Shown piece after piece: positions 36,653 to 44,583 of a stretch of DNA of 64,000 nt. Source of the stretch: [Scytonema hofmanni] UTEX 2349 (GTDB lineage Bacteria > Cyanobacteriota > Cyanobacteriia > Cyanobacteriales > Nostocaceae); contig NZ_KK073768.1 of the NCBI RefSeq assembly GCF_000582685.1, forward strand, positions 2,834,883-2,898,882, in the 5' to 3' direction. The notes beneath the pieces were generated by a model, which did no database searches, was not told the origin of the DNA, and saw only the letters and a program-made list of their open reading frames with translations. The translations under genes and the position numbers were made by a program. Numbering within the stretch: the first letter of the stretch is position 1; the number at the start of each line of letters is the position of its first letter.

Positions 36653-37603
36653 CTATGCATCTAGTTTATTGTCTAGATTAGCACGGGCATTTCTTCGTAA
36701 CATTTCTGGTTTAATTCGTCTGAATGCGGATGCCGGAAATTGTTTATCCCACTCCTCATTTGAGATTTTGGCTAATTCTATCAGCTTGGGTGCAATATTC
36801 CCAGAGTAAGGTTGAAACTCTGCCACATCGGTTGTACGAGCAAAACGCTGATTCCAAGGACAAACATCTTGGCAGATATCGCAACCTGCAACCCAACCTT
36901 GCAAATGAGGTGTAATTGTCTGTGGCAATTTTTCTGCCCTATTTTCAATTGTATGATAAGCTATGCAACGATTGGCATCTATTACAAACTCTTGAGTAAT
37001 TGCACTGGTAGGACAAGCCTCAAGACAACGAGTACAAGTACCGCAGTGTTGTGTATGTGGGCGATCGCTCTCTAATTCCAGATTGGTCAACACTTCTCCC
37101 AAAAATACCCAAGAGCCATACTCCCTAGTTATCACATTACCATTTTTTGCAATCCAACCAATTCCCGCTTGTTGTGCCCATACTTTATCTTGCACTGGTC
37201 CTGTGTCTGCATAACTAAGCGCTTGAATACCTTTTTCTTGTTCCTGCAACCAAGTAGTCAGCACCTTGAGTTTTTTGTGCATGACTTTGTGATAGTCTCG
37301 TCCCCAGCCATAACGCGACATTTTAGCATATTCTTCACCTCCGGGACGTTGGTGAGGTGTGTAATAATTTAAAGCGACACAAATAAGCGATCGCACTTCT
37401 GGCATTAAATACCGAATATCCTGACGCTTCGGCGAAGTCATCCATTCCATATCGGCATGATAACCCAGTTCTAACCATGCTTGCAACCGCTGGGCGTGTG
37501 TAGTATCGAGATGATCTACAGATGCAATTCCAACTTTGTGAAACCCTAATTCTAAGGCTTTTTCCTTTACCACACTGCTGCTGGTTGCGGGAAACTGATT
37601 CAT
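36653..37603 (-). CDS. queG: Epoxyqueuosine reductase
   Basis: QueG reduces epoxyqueuosine to queuosine in the wobble position of tRNAs with GUN anticodons, using cobalamin and two 4Fe-4S clusters. Both cluster motifs are visible: CGTCTRCLEACPTSAI and GCDICQDVCPW. The N-terminal domain contains the family block ALSYADTGPVQDKVWAQQAGIGWIAKN with the catalytic Asp. At 316 residues it is full length. Single gene. Confidence 0.95.
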   Translation of the reverse strand: MNQFPATSSSVVKEKALELGFHKVGIASVDHLDTTHAQRLQAWLELGYHADMEWMTSPKRQDIRYLMPEVRSLICVALNYYTPHQRPGGEEYAKMSRYGWGRDYHKVMHKKLKVLTTWLQEQEKGIQALSYADTGPVQDKVWAQQAGIGWIAKNGNVITREYGSWVFLGEVLTNLELESDRPHTQHCGTCTRCLEACPTSAITQEFVIDANRCIAYHTIENRAEKLPQTITPHLQGWVAGCDICQDVCPWNQRFARTTDVAEFQPYSGNIAPKLIELAKISNEEWDKQFPASAFRRIKPEMLRRNARANLDNKLDA

Positions 37604-37998
37604 CTTTCTTATTTAAATTTGCCCAGTGACCGGGATTTCTATTCTACATCATGCTGTTGTCTGAAGGATGAAAAAGAATGTAGAGACATAGCACTGCTAC
37701 GTCTCGTCTGATTTTGGATAACGCATATAGGGCTTCTCAGTTCGGTGCAATACATCAAAGAATTAAGGAAACGCAGATGAACGCAGATGAACGCAGATAA
37801 ATCTGTATTTGATTCAAACGAGAAGCGCTATATTTAAATTCGGTCAATTTATCGCTAACGATGACAGATATCTATGAGGATATTTTTTGATTTAGGCGAT
37901 CGCAACATCTCAAGACGCGATCGCTAAACCTGTGTAATTGATTTTGAGACTGATTCGTTATAATATTGACGATAAACTTTGCTAAAGAGGGCAAATGT
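37604..37998. other. Intergenic region with palindrome and aacgcagatg repeats
   Basis: A gtagcactgctac-type palindrome lies at about 37680-37707. Three aacgcagatg units follow at 37770-37800. The 37820-37998 segment carries two HIP1-like sites and the promoter side of the VapBC-like pair. Confidence 0.6.
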
Positions 37999-38208
37999 AT
38001 GACTAGCCGCGAGCAGCTTATCCAAGAAATTGCAGAGCTTCCAGATGAGTTAGTCAAAGTAATGTTAGATTTTTTGCATCGTGTTCAGACAACGCGTAGT
38101 CATCATCCTCTAGCAAAATTTGCTGGTATTTTGAGTGATGATGAGGCGGCTGATTTACAGGAAGCAATTCAAGCTGATTGTCGTCAGGTTGATTTAAATG
38201 AGTGGTGA
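37999..38208 (+). CDS. VapB-like antitoxin
   Basis: ATG at 37999 (MTSREQLIQEIAELPDELV) follows aaagaggg; an in-frame start 33 bases upstream is less likely. The 69-residue product has an N-terminal helical part like DUF2281/cyanobacterial VapB-type antitoxins and an acidic C-terminus (DDEAADLQEAIQADC) suited to wrap the toxin. It overlaps the toxin gene by 11 bases, which points to translational coupling. The pair is probably autoregulated. Confidence 0.8.
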   Translation: MTSREQLIQEIAELPDELVKVMLDFLHRVQTTRSHHPLAKFAGILSDDEAADLQEAIQADCRQVDLNEW

Positions 38209-38587
38209 GATTGCATTAGATACTTCTGTTGCAATACGTTTTTTGAATGGTGATCCTGATGTTGTTTCAAGGGTGTTGGCGTTACCAGAAATATTTTTGT
38301 CGGTGGTAGTAGCGGGAGAGTTACTGTTTGGGGCTGAGAACTCGACTCGACCGTTGAAAAATTTTCCTCGATATTTGGAGTTTATGGAAGTTTGTACGGT
38401 TGTGCCTGTGGAAAAGCGAACAGCAGTTATCTATGCTCAGACTCGTTCGGCTTTGAAGCGCAAAGGACGACCAATTCCGATGAATGATGTTTGGATTGCA
38501 GCGCATTGTCTGGAACATGGTTGGGTGCTTGTGACCGATGATTCAGATTTTGATTATGTGGATGGATTGGTTACAGAGCATTGGTAA
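38198..38587 (+). CDS. vapC: VapC-type PIN-domain toxin
   Basis: The 129-residue PIN domain has the acidic residues of the metal site: Asp8 (ALDTSV), Glu41 (VVAGELLFG), Asp97 (MNDVWIAA) and Asp115/Asp117 (TDDSDF). PIN toxins cleave tRNA or other RNA when freed from the antitoxin. The start overlaps the antitoxin gene. The pair opens the accessory region just upstream of the LRR-Roc-COR gene. Confidence 0.92.
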   Translation: MSGEIALDTSVAIRFLNGDPDVVSRVLALPEIFLSVVVAGELLFGAENSTRPLKNFPRYLEFMEVCTVVPVEKRTAVIYAQTRSALKRKGRPIPMNDVWIAAHCLEHGWVLVTDDSDFDYVDGLVTEHW

Positions 38588-38784
38588 TGATGGCTATTAT
38601 GTTTTGCGATCGCCTTTTCCCATCATCTGAGCGCGATATCTACGACGGGCTACGCCTACGCCTAAATCCACAATATCCCAAATAGCGAACTGACAGACCG
38701 CCAAAAAGTGATAATTTAGCCTTTTCCCTAATCAGTTAAGATCATATTCATCAATCTTCTTTCCTCACCCTTCTCCTTGGAATT

Positions 38785-41700
38785 ATGACGCAGGATGAGT
38801 TATTGGTACTGATAGATCGCGCTGTGGCTGAGGGTTGGCGAGAGTTAGACTTGTCGGGGCAGAAGTTGACTGAAATACCTGATGCGATCGCACAATTAAC
38901 CAATCTGACGCAGCTTCACCTCAGTAACAACGAAATAACCGAGATTCCAGAGGCGATCGCACAATTAACCAATCTGACGCAGCTTGTCCTCAGTATCAAC
39001 CAAATAACCGAGATTCCAGAGGCGATCGCACAATTAACCAATCTGACGCAGCTTCACCTCAGTGGCAACAAAATAACCGAGATTCCAGAGGCGATCGCAC
39101 AATTAACCAATCTGACGCAGCTTGTCCTCAGTATCAACCAAATAACCGAGATTCCAGAGGCGATCGCACAATTAACCAATCTGACGCAGCTTCACCTCAG
39201 TGGCAACAAAATAACCGAGATTCCAGAGGCGATCGCACAATTAACCAATCTGACGCAGCTTCACCTCAGTTACAACAAAATAACCGAGATTCCAGAGGCG
39301 ATCGCACAATTAACCAATCTGACGCAGCTTCACCTCAGTAACAACAAAATAACCGAGATTCCAGAGGCGATCGCACAATTAACCAATCTGACGCAGCTTG
39401 TCCTCAGTTACAACAAAATAACCGAGATTCCAGAGGCGATCGCACAATTAACCAATCTGACGCAGCTTCACCTCAGTGACAACAAAATAACCGAGATTCC
39501 AGAGGCGATCGCACAATTAACCAATCTGACGCAGCTTGTCCTCAGTATCAACCAAATAACCGAGATTCCAGAGGCGATCGCACAATTAACCAATCTGACG
39601 CAGCTTGACCTCAGTTACAACAAAATAACCGAGATTCCAGAGGCGATCGCACAATTAACCAATCTGACGCAGCTTCACCTCAGTTACAACAAAATAACCG
39701 AGATTCCAGAGGCGATCGCACAATTAACCAATCTGACGCAGCTTGACCTCAGTTACAACAAAATAACCGAGATTCCAGAGGCGATCGCACAATTAACCAA
39801 TCTGACGCAGCTTGTCCTCAGTTACAACAAAATAACCGAGATTCCAGAGGCGATCGCACAATTAACCAATCTGACGCAGCTTGTCCTCAGTATCAACCAA
39901 ATAACCGAGATTCCAGAGGCGATCGCACAATTAACCAATCTGACGCAGCTTCACCTCAGTGGCAACAAAATAACCGAGATTCCAGAGGCGATCGCACAAT
40001 TAACCAATCTGACGCAGCTTGTCCTCAGTATCAACCAAATAACCGAGATTCCAGAGGCGATCGCACAATTAACCAATCTGACGCAGCTTCACCTCAGTGG
40101 CAACAAAATAACCGAGATTCCAGAGGCGATCGCACAATTAACCAATCTGACGCAGCTTGACCTCAGTTACAACAAAATAACCGAGATTCCAGAGGCGATA
40201 CAAAGTTTGCCGAAATTGGAAACACTAGATTTACGGGGAAATCCGCTGCCTATTTCACCAGAGATTTTAGGATCTTCTGATCGTGTTGGTTCAGTTAAAG
40301 ACATTTTCAATTACTTGCAATTACTCCGTAGCGGTGAAAGGCGTCAACTCAACGAAGCCAAACTCTTGCTCATCGGACAAGGCAGCGTCGGCAAAACATC
40401 CCTGATCGAGCGACTAATCCGCGATAAATATGATAAAAATCAATCCCAAACCGACGGACTCAATGTGGAAACTTGGAACGTGCAGGTTAATAGCAAAGAC
40501 ATCCGTCTTAATGTTTGGGACTTTGGCGGACAGGAAATTTATCATGCCACCCATCAGTTTTTTCTGACTAAGCGCAGCCTCTATCTCCTAGTTTGTAATT
40601 GTCGCACCAGCGAAGAAGAAAACCGCATCGAATATTGGCTGAAACTAATCGAAAGCTTCGGCGGAAAGTCCCCCGTGATTATCGTTGGCAACAAAAAAGA
40701 CGAACAACCCCTCGATATCAACCGCAAAGCATTACGCGAAAAATATCCTAACATCGAAGCCATTATCGAAACCTCCTGCCAAGACAATATCGGCATTGAT
40801 GAACTTCGCACCGCTATTTTGCAGCAAATCGGCAAACTCAAAGAAGTTTACGATCTTCTACCTCTGACATGGTTTGAGGTTAAACAAAAACTCGAATCCA
40901 TGCCCCAAGACTTTATCACCTACAGCAGTTATATCGGCATCTGTTACGAAAACAAAATTCCCGAAGAACAAAACCAAGAGCAACTAATCGACTTGCTGCA
41001 TCGACTTGGCTTAGTTCTCAACTTCCGCGAGCATCCCATACTCAAAGATACCAACGTCCTCAAACCCAACTGGGTGACAGAAGGCATTTACGCGCTCCTG
41101 AGCGATGAAAACCTCAAAACTCAAACCAAAGGCATTTTTACCCCCGCCGATCTCATCCGCATCCTCAATCCAGAGCGATATCCCCCCAAGCGTCACGACT
41201 ATTTGATCGGGCTGATGAAAGAATTTGAGCTTTGCTTTGAATTAGATTGTAAACCACCACAATTCCTGATTGCGGGACTTCTGCCCAAAGACGAACCAGA
41301 GGAAACAGAACTGCACGGTGAAACCCTGGAATTTCAATACCATTACAAAGTTCTCCCGGAAAGCATCATCTCCCGCTTCATCGTCATCACCCACGAAAAA
41401 ATCTATAAGCAAATCTATTGGCGCAGTGGCGTAATGCTGCAATATCAAGAAAACAACGAAATCTACAACATTGCTCGGATCAAAGCCGATCCAGAAGATA
41501 AAAAAATCTTCATCACCATTAGCGAACGCAAAGAAACCCGCCGCTTATTTCTCGGCATTATCCGCGATGTCTTCCAAAAAATCCACAAAAGTCTCCCCAA
41601 TCTCGAAATCACCGAATGGGTTCCCGTCCCCAATCACCCCAAACATCCACCCCTCGACTACCAAGAACTTCTAGGACTTGAGGCAATGGGTGAAAGCACA

Positions 41701-41925
41701 ATCACCATCGGCAAACTAAAATTAAAACTCGATCTGCGTCAACTTTTAGATGGCTATGAAGACATACGTCAAAGAAAGTCAAAAGGCGATCATTCTATTG
41801 ATATAGAAGGAGGTGACTCACCTCTTACAGTTAATGTCGTTGATCGCCGTTCTAAAACCTTTAACCAACATGGAGAAGGCGATAATTTTGCAGGCGATCG
41901 GGTCGAAGGCAATAAAACAGGATGA
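38785..41925 (+). CDS. LRR-Roc-COR (ROCO) GTPase with C-terminal GDN-AGD tag
   Basis: The 1046-residue protein begins with ~36 residues of LRR cap, then 19 LRRs of exactly 23 residues (about 36-472) and a closing LRR (LPKLETLDLRGNPLP). Roc follows (about 525-690): P-loop LLLIGQGSVGKTSL, switch WDFGGQE, and base-binding NKKDE. COR (about 690-960) begins near LPLTWFEVKQKL. The tail has NQHGEGDNFAGDRVEGNK, a tag shared with the next gene. ROCO proteins are GTP-driven dimeric switches. Sensing of a ligand by the LRR face is inferred. Confidence 0.93.
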   Translation: MTQDELLVLIDRAVAEGWRELDLSGQKLTEIPDAIAQLTNLTQLHLSNNEITEIPEAIAQLTNLTQLVLSINQITEIPEAIAQLTNLTQLHLSGNKITEIPEAIAQLTNLTQLVLSINQITEIPEAIAQLTNLTQLHLSGNKITEIPEAIAQLTNLTQLHLSYNKITEIPEAIAQLTNLTQLHLSNNKITEIPEAIAQLTNLTQLVLSYNKITEIPEAIAQLTNLTQLHLSDNKITEIPEAIAQLTNLTQLVLSINQITEIPEAIAQLTNLTQLDLSYNKITEIPEAIAQLTNLTQLHLSYNKITEIPEAIAQLTNLTQLDLSYNKITEIPEAIAQLTNLTQLVLSYNKITEIPEAIAQLTNLTQLVLSINQITEIPEAIAQLTNLTQLHLSGNKITEIPEAIAQLTNLTQLVLSINQITEIPEAIAQLTNLTQLHLSGNKITEIPEAIAQLTNLTQLDLSYNKITEIPEAIQSLPKLETLDLRGNPLPISPEILGSSDRVGSVKDIFNYLQLLRSGERRQLNEAKLLLIGQGSVGKTSLIERLIRDKYDKNQSQTDGLNVETWNVQVNSKDIRLNVWDFGGQEIYHATHQFFLTKRSLYLLVCNCRTSEEENRIEYWLKLIESFGGKSPVIIVGNKKDEQPLDINRKALREKYPNIEAIIETSCQDNIGIDELRTAILQQIGKLKEVYDLLPLTWFEVKQKLESMPQDFITYSSYIGICYENKIPEEQNQEQLIDLLHRLGLVLNFREHPILKDTNVLKPNWVTEGIYALLSDENLKTQTKGIFTPADLIRILNPERYPPKRHDYLIGLMKEFELCFELDCKPPQFLIAGLLPKDEPEETELHGETLEFQYHYKVLPESIISRFIVITHEKIYKQIYWRSGVMLQYQENNEIYNIARIKADPEDKKIFITISERKETRRLFLGIIRDVFQKIHKSLPNLEITEWVPVPNHPKHPPLDYQELLGLEAMGESTITIGKLKLKLDLRQLLDGYEDIRQRKSKGDHSIDIEGGDSPLTVNVVDRRSKTFNQHGEGDNFAGDRVEGNKTG
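38890..40200 (+). repeat. 19 in-frame 69-bp LRR repeats, nearly identical DNA
   Basis: Each unit contains caattaaccaatctgacg, a short variable patch, then ccgagattccagaggcgatc, and each carries a HIP1 octamer. Differences are confined to three codons per unit (HVD, NIGYD and KQE positions). The pair VLSINQ-HLSGNK recurs (units 2-3, 4-5, 15-16, 17-18), so a 138-bp higher-order duplication is visible. Confidence 0.95.
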
Positions 41926-41942
41926 AGTTACCCAACTTTGAT

Positions 41943-42056
41943 AGGACTTACGCAAAATGACCAAAAAACGTTCGCCCTTGGCGTTGCCGGAGGCTACCGC
42001 AGAGGACGCAGAGAACACAGAGGAATAGAGTTTGAGAGAGTTTTTGCGTAAGTCCT
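41943..42056. mobile_element. 114-bp MITE, copy 1
   Basis: Terminal inverted repeats aggacttacgcaaaa and ttttgcgtaagtcct. It is nearly identical, in opposite orientation, to the copy at 44005-44118 (one mismatch seen). No ORF. It lies between the Roc-COR gene and its tag-sharing neighbour. Confidence 0.9.
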
Positions 42057-42103
42057 GTTTGAATTAGGGTTTATCGATCGCAACAAACTGCAAAACTGAG
42101 GTA

Positions 42104-42796
42104 ATGTCTATGCTTGCGACCCCAAACAAACTAAACTTATTAGATATTGTTGCTCTTAAAACTCCCTTATTTGAACATAACTTGCTTGCAGGTCAAGTGG
42201 GAACCATTGTCGAAATCCTCGCTCCCGAAGTATACGAAGTAGAATTTAGCGATGATGAGGGTCAAACCTATGCCATGCAAGCCTTACCAGCCCATCAACT
42301 CCTAAAACTCCATTACAAACCCCTCAAAACTATGTCTAACAATATCAATCAATACGGCAAAGGCGATAATGTTGCAGGTGATAAAATCCAAGGTGATAAA
42401 ATCCAAGGTGATAAAAACCAAAATGACTTCAAAGACGCAACTATTGGATTTGTCGCTCAAAACGAAGCCCAAGCTAGAGTAGACAATATAAATCAAACAA
42501 GGGGTGCAAGCATAGCAGAACTAATGCAAATCATCAGCACCATGCGCCAAACTGCTGCCCAATTTCCACCAGAAACCCGCGACGACATCACCATTGATAT
42601 TGATGATATAGAAGAAGAAATTAAAAAGCCAGAAAAAGAACGCAATTTACCCAAACTTAAAAAGCGTCTAGTAGCTTTACTAGCTGCTGGTACTCTAGTC
42701 GCTGCCCCGATCGCAGGTATGACAGACTTTACAAACAATGTTCTGGAAATAGGTCAGAAAGTAGGCATAGAACTAAAGCTTCCCTCTGTTAAATAG
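42104..42796 (+). CDS. DUF4926 domain fused to GDN-AGD tagged helical protein
   Basis: Residues 3-72 are a DUF4926 domain (LLDIVALKTPLFE; GQVGTIVEIL; EVEFSDDEGQTYAM). Met77 then begins what looks like a second protein: tag NINQYGKGDNVAGDKIQ with tandem GDKIQ-GDKIQ-GDKNQ (three 15-bp DNA repeats, 42378-42422), a helical part (AELMQIISTMRQTAAQFP), an acidic stretch, a hydrophobic helix (LVALLAAGTLVAAPIAG) and a TDFTNNVLEIGQKVGI tail. An internal start at 42332 would give the second part alone. Function unknown; the tag links it to the Roc-COR protein. Confidence 0.75.
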   Translation: MSMLATPNKLNLLDIVALKTPLFEHNLLAGQVGTIVEILAPEVYEVEFSDDEGQTYAMQALPAHQLLKLHYKPLKTMSNNINQYGKGDNVAGDKIQGDKIQGDKNQNDFKDATIGFVAQNEAQARVDNINQTRGASIAELMQIISTMRQTAAQFPPETRDDITIDIDDIEEEIKKPEKERNLPKLKKRLVALLAAGTLVAAPIAGMTDFTNNVLEIGQKVGIELKLPSVK

Positions 42797-42814
42797 ACTT
42801 TTTTATCTCTAGGG

Positions 42815-43060
42815 GCGATGGCTTCGCCGGTTCGCAAAGCGACCATCGCATAGGTTGAAATGATACCCGCCTTTCAATACGGTTCGGTTATGGCAGGAGA
42901 CGCAAGGGAATCGCCGTCTCTACAAAGGGCTTATTATTGTAAAGACGGCGATTCCCTTGCGTCTTTGTGATCTATAATTTTCATCAAAAAATCTTATCCG
43001 AACCGTATTGACCCGCCTTTGATTTGATGAAAATTGAACTTGCGATCGCTATTCATCAAT
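42815..43060. repeat. Direct repeat A flanking xisHI (interrupted by a MITE)
   Basis: Outside the inserted MITE (42875-43010) and one target copy, it matches repeat B at 43936-44156: gcgatggcttcgccggttcg at the start and gaacttgcgatcgctattc near the end. The uninterrupted repeat would be about 100 bp. Confidence 0.85.
42875..43010. mobile_element. 136-bp MITE with 10-bp target duplication
   Basis: Ends caatacggttcgg and ccgaaccgtattg are inverted. It is flanked by acccgccttt at 42865-42874 and 43011-43020. The inside carries a large palindrome (agacgcaagggaatcgccg and its complement). Repeat B, which lacks it, shows the empty site. Confidence 0.9.
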
Positions 43061-43072
43061 GAATATTTAAAC

Positions 43073-43414
43073 CTAACCTACAGCAAACTCAGTATCAGAG
43101 CGCACTCTAGCAGGTTGAAAACCCAAAACTATATCTTCATGTGGTACACCCAATTTTAATAACTCATAGGCGATACCATCTTCCGTACCATCATATTGAA
43201 TCCAAATCTTGCCATTTTTAATATCTAAATGTAGCAAACATCCATAATCTCTAATATCATTTTGCTTCCAACCCACATACACTAATTGATAGTGATCTCG
43301 CTCCGTATCAAAAATAGGTTGAGCCTCAACATCCTTTGCAGATTTCATCGAGCGATCGGCTTTTGCTTGGATTAGTTGTTGAATATATTGCCTGTAGAGA
43401 GCTACTTTATCCAT
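43073..43414 (-). CDS. xisI: XisI-family protein
   Basis: XisI and XisH are named for control of fdxN-element excision in Anabaena heterocysts, but the pair is widespread in cyanobacteria away from that element. The 113-residue product shows the family pattern YRQYIQQLIQAKA, DTERDHYQLVYVGW and KIWIQYDGTEDGIAYELLKLGVP. It follows xisH with a 13-base overlap. No xisF recombinase is in the window, so an excision role here is not supported. Confidence 0.92.
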   Translation of the reverse strand: MDKVALYRQYIQQLIQAKADRSMKSAKDVEAQPIFDTERDHYQLVYVGWKQNDIRDYGCLLHLDIKNGKIWIQYDGTEDGIAYELLKLGVPHEDIVLGFQPARVRSDTEFAVG

Positions 43415-43815
43415 TGCTCAATCGTCTCCTTTTCTAAGTCATAAACTAAAAGTTTAATTTGACTGCGTTGTACCACACTATTAATAAAAGCTAAGTTAAA
43501 AAAGGTTTCATAAACAAAACGAGGTACTGCTAAATATAAAATTCGCTCTGGATCTTTATCTTCTAAAGCATAGCGATAATCTAAAAACTGTCCATGCGCT
43601 AAATGAAAATCAGAAATCCTTGAGGGACTAATAAAACTTTTCACCTCAACCGCAATTTTATCATTTCCCCTTTGGGCACCAATAAGCTGTTCCGCGCCAA
43701 TGTCTATATACATTTCAACTCCACCTATACGCAATTCGTATGGATCGTGAGTTATTTGCCATCCGTCTTTTTTAAGAGCGCGTTTAACTTGCTCGTGATA
43801 CAAATCTTTTGCCAT
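43402..43815 (-). CDS. xisH: XisH-family protein (predicted nuclease fold)
   Basis: The 137-residue product has the XisH pattern: AKDLYHEQVKRALKKDGW, GAEQLIGAQRGNDKIAVEVKSF and FHLAHGQFLDYRYAL. The IAVEVK segment with an upstream acidic residue matches the PD-(D/E)XK core noted for this family, suggesting DNA cleavage or binding. It is the upstream member of the xisH-xisI pair, which lies between direct repeats A and B. Confidence 0.92.
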   Translation of the reverse strand: MAKDLYHEQVKRALKKDGWQITHDPYELRIGGVEMYIDIGAEQLIGAQRGNDKIAVEVKSFISPSRISDFHLAHGQFLDYRYALEDKDPERILYLAVPRFVYETFFNLAFINSVVQRSQIKLLVYDLEKETIEQWIK

Positions 43816-43935
43816 ATTATGGGTTGCGTTGAGGAACTTGAGCGATCGCGCTTTGAATCACGGCACTAGAACATTTTAGCTAAAATTTGACGGACTCAAA
43901 ACCTTCTGTATGCTGTAAAATTAGTTGCGAATGGC

Positions 43936-44156
43936 GCGATGGCTTCGCCGGTTCGCAAAGCGACCATCGCATAGCTTGAAATGATACCCGTCTTTGATTT
44001 GATCAGGACTTACGCAAAAACTCTCTCAAACTCTATTCCTCTGTTTTCTCTGCGTCCTCTGCGGTAGCCTCCGGCAACGCCAAGGGCGAACGTTTTTTGG
44101 TCATTTTGCGTAAGTCCTATTGATGAAAATTGAACTTGCGATCGCTATTCATCAAT
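43936..44156. repeat. Direct repeat B flanking xisHI (interrupted by a different MITE)
   Basis: Same sequence as repeat A, with the 114-bp MITE inserted at a different point (within gatttgatgaaaattg). Only small differences are seen (g/c after catag, cccgc/cccgt). Confidence 0.85.
44005..44118. mobile_element. 114-bp MITE, copy 2 (inverted)
   Basis: Inverse orientation to copy 1, one mismatch (gagaacacag versus gagaaaacag when aligned). Flanked by tgat on both sides, possibly a target duplication. Confidence 0.9.
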
Positions 44157-44182
44157 AGACTTCTTGCATAAATCAAAAAAAG

Positions 44183-44255
44183 AACCCCACCCCCACGAGT
44201 GACGGAAGTCAAAGTCTCCCCTCCCCGCCTGCGGGGAGGGGCTGGGGGTGGGGTG
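44183..44255. repeat. GC-rich inverted repeat (ccccaccccc / gggggtgggg)
   Basis: Outer arms accccaccccc and gggggtggggt enclose a second hairpin (cccctccccgc / gcggggagggg). This type of element also occurs near 8925. No gene. Confidence 0.7.
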
Positions 44256-44310
44256 TTAGGGGAATAAGTGCAAAGCGTGAATTTAGTTTCACTTTTCATA
44301 AAAGCAACGC

Positions 44311-44583
44311 AAGTACTTCAAAACGATGTTTGGGTACTTCAAAACGATGTTTGGGTACTTCAAAACGATTTTTAGGTACTTCAAAACGATTTTTAGGTAC
44401 TTCAAAACGATTTTTAGGTACTTCAAAACGATTTTTAGGTACTTCAAAACGATTTTTAGGTACTTCAAAACGATTTTTAGGTACTTCAAAACGATTTTTA
44501 GGTACTTCAAAACGATTTTTAGGTACTTCAAAACGATTTTTAGGTACTTCAAAACGATTTTTGGGTACTTCAACACGATATTG
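44311..44583. repeat. 13-unit 21-bp tandem repeat
   Basis: Units of ggtacttcaaaacgattttta repeat every 21 bases from 44311 to about 44583; edge units have gttt or cacg variants. Because 21 is divisible by 3, open frames occur on both strands (7-residue periodic peptides). The flanks show no start site, so these frames are not called as genes. Confidence 0.95.
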
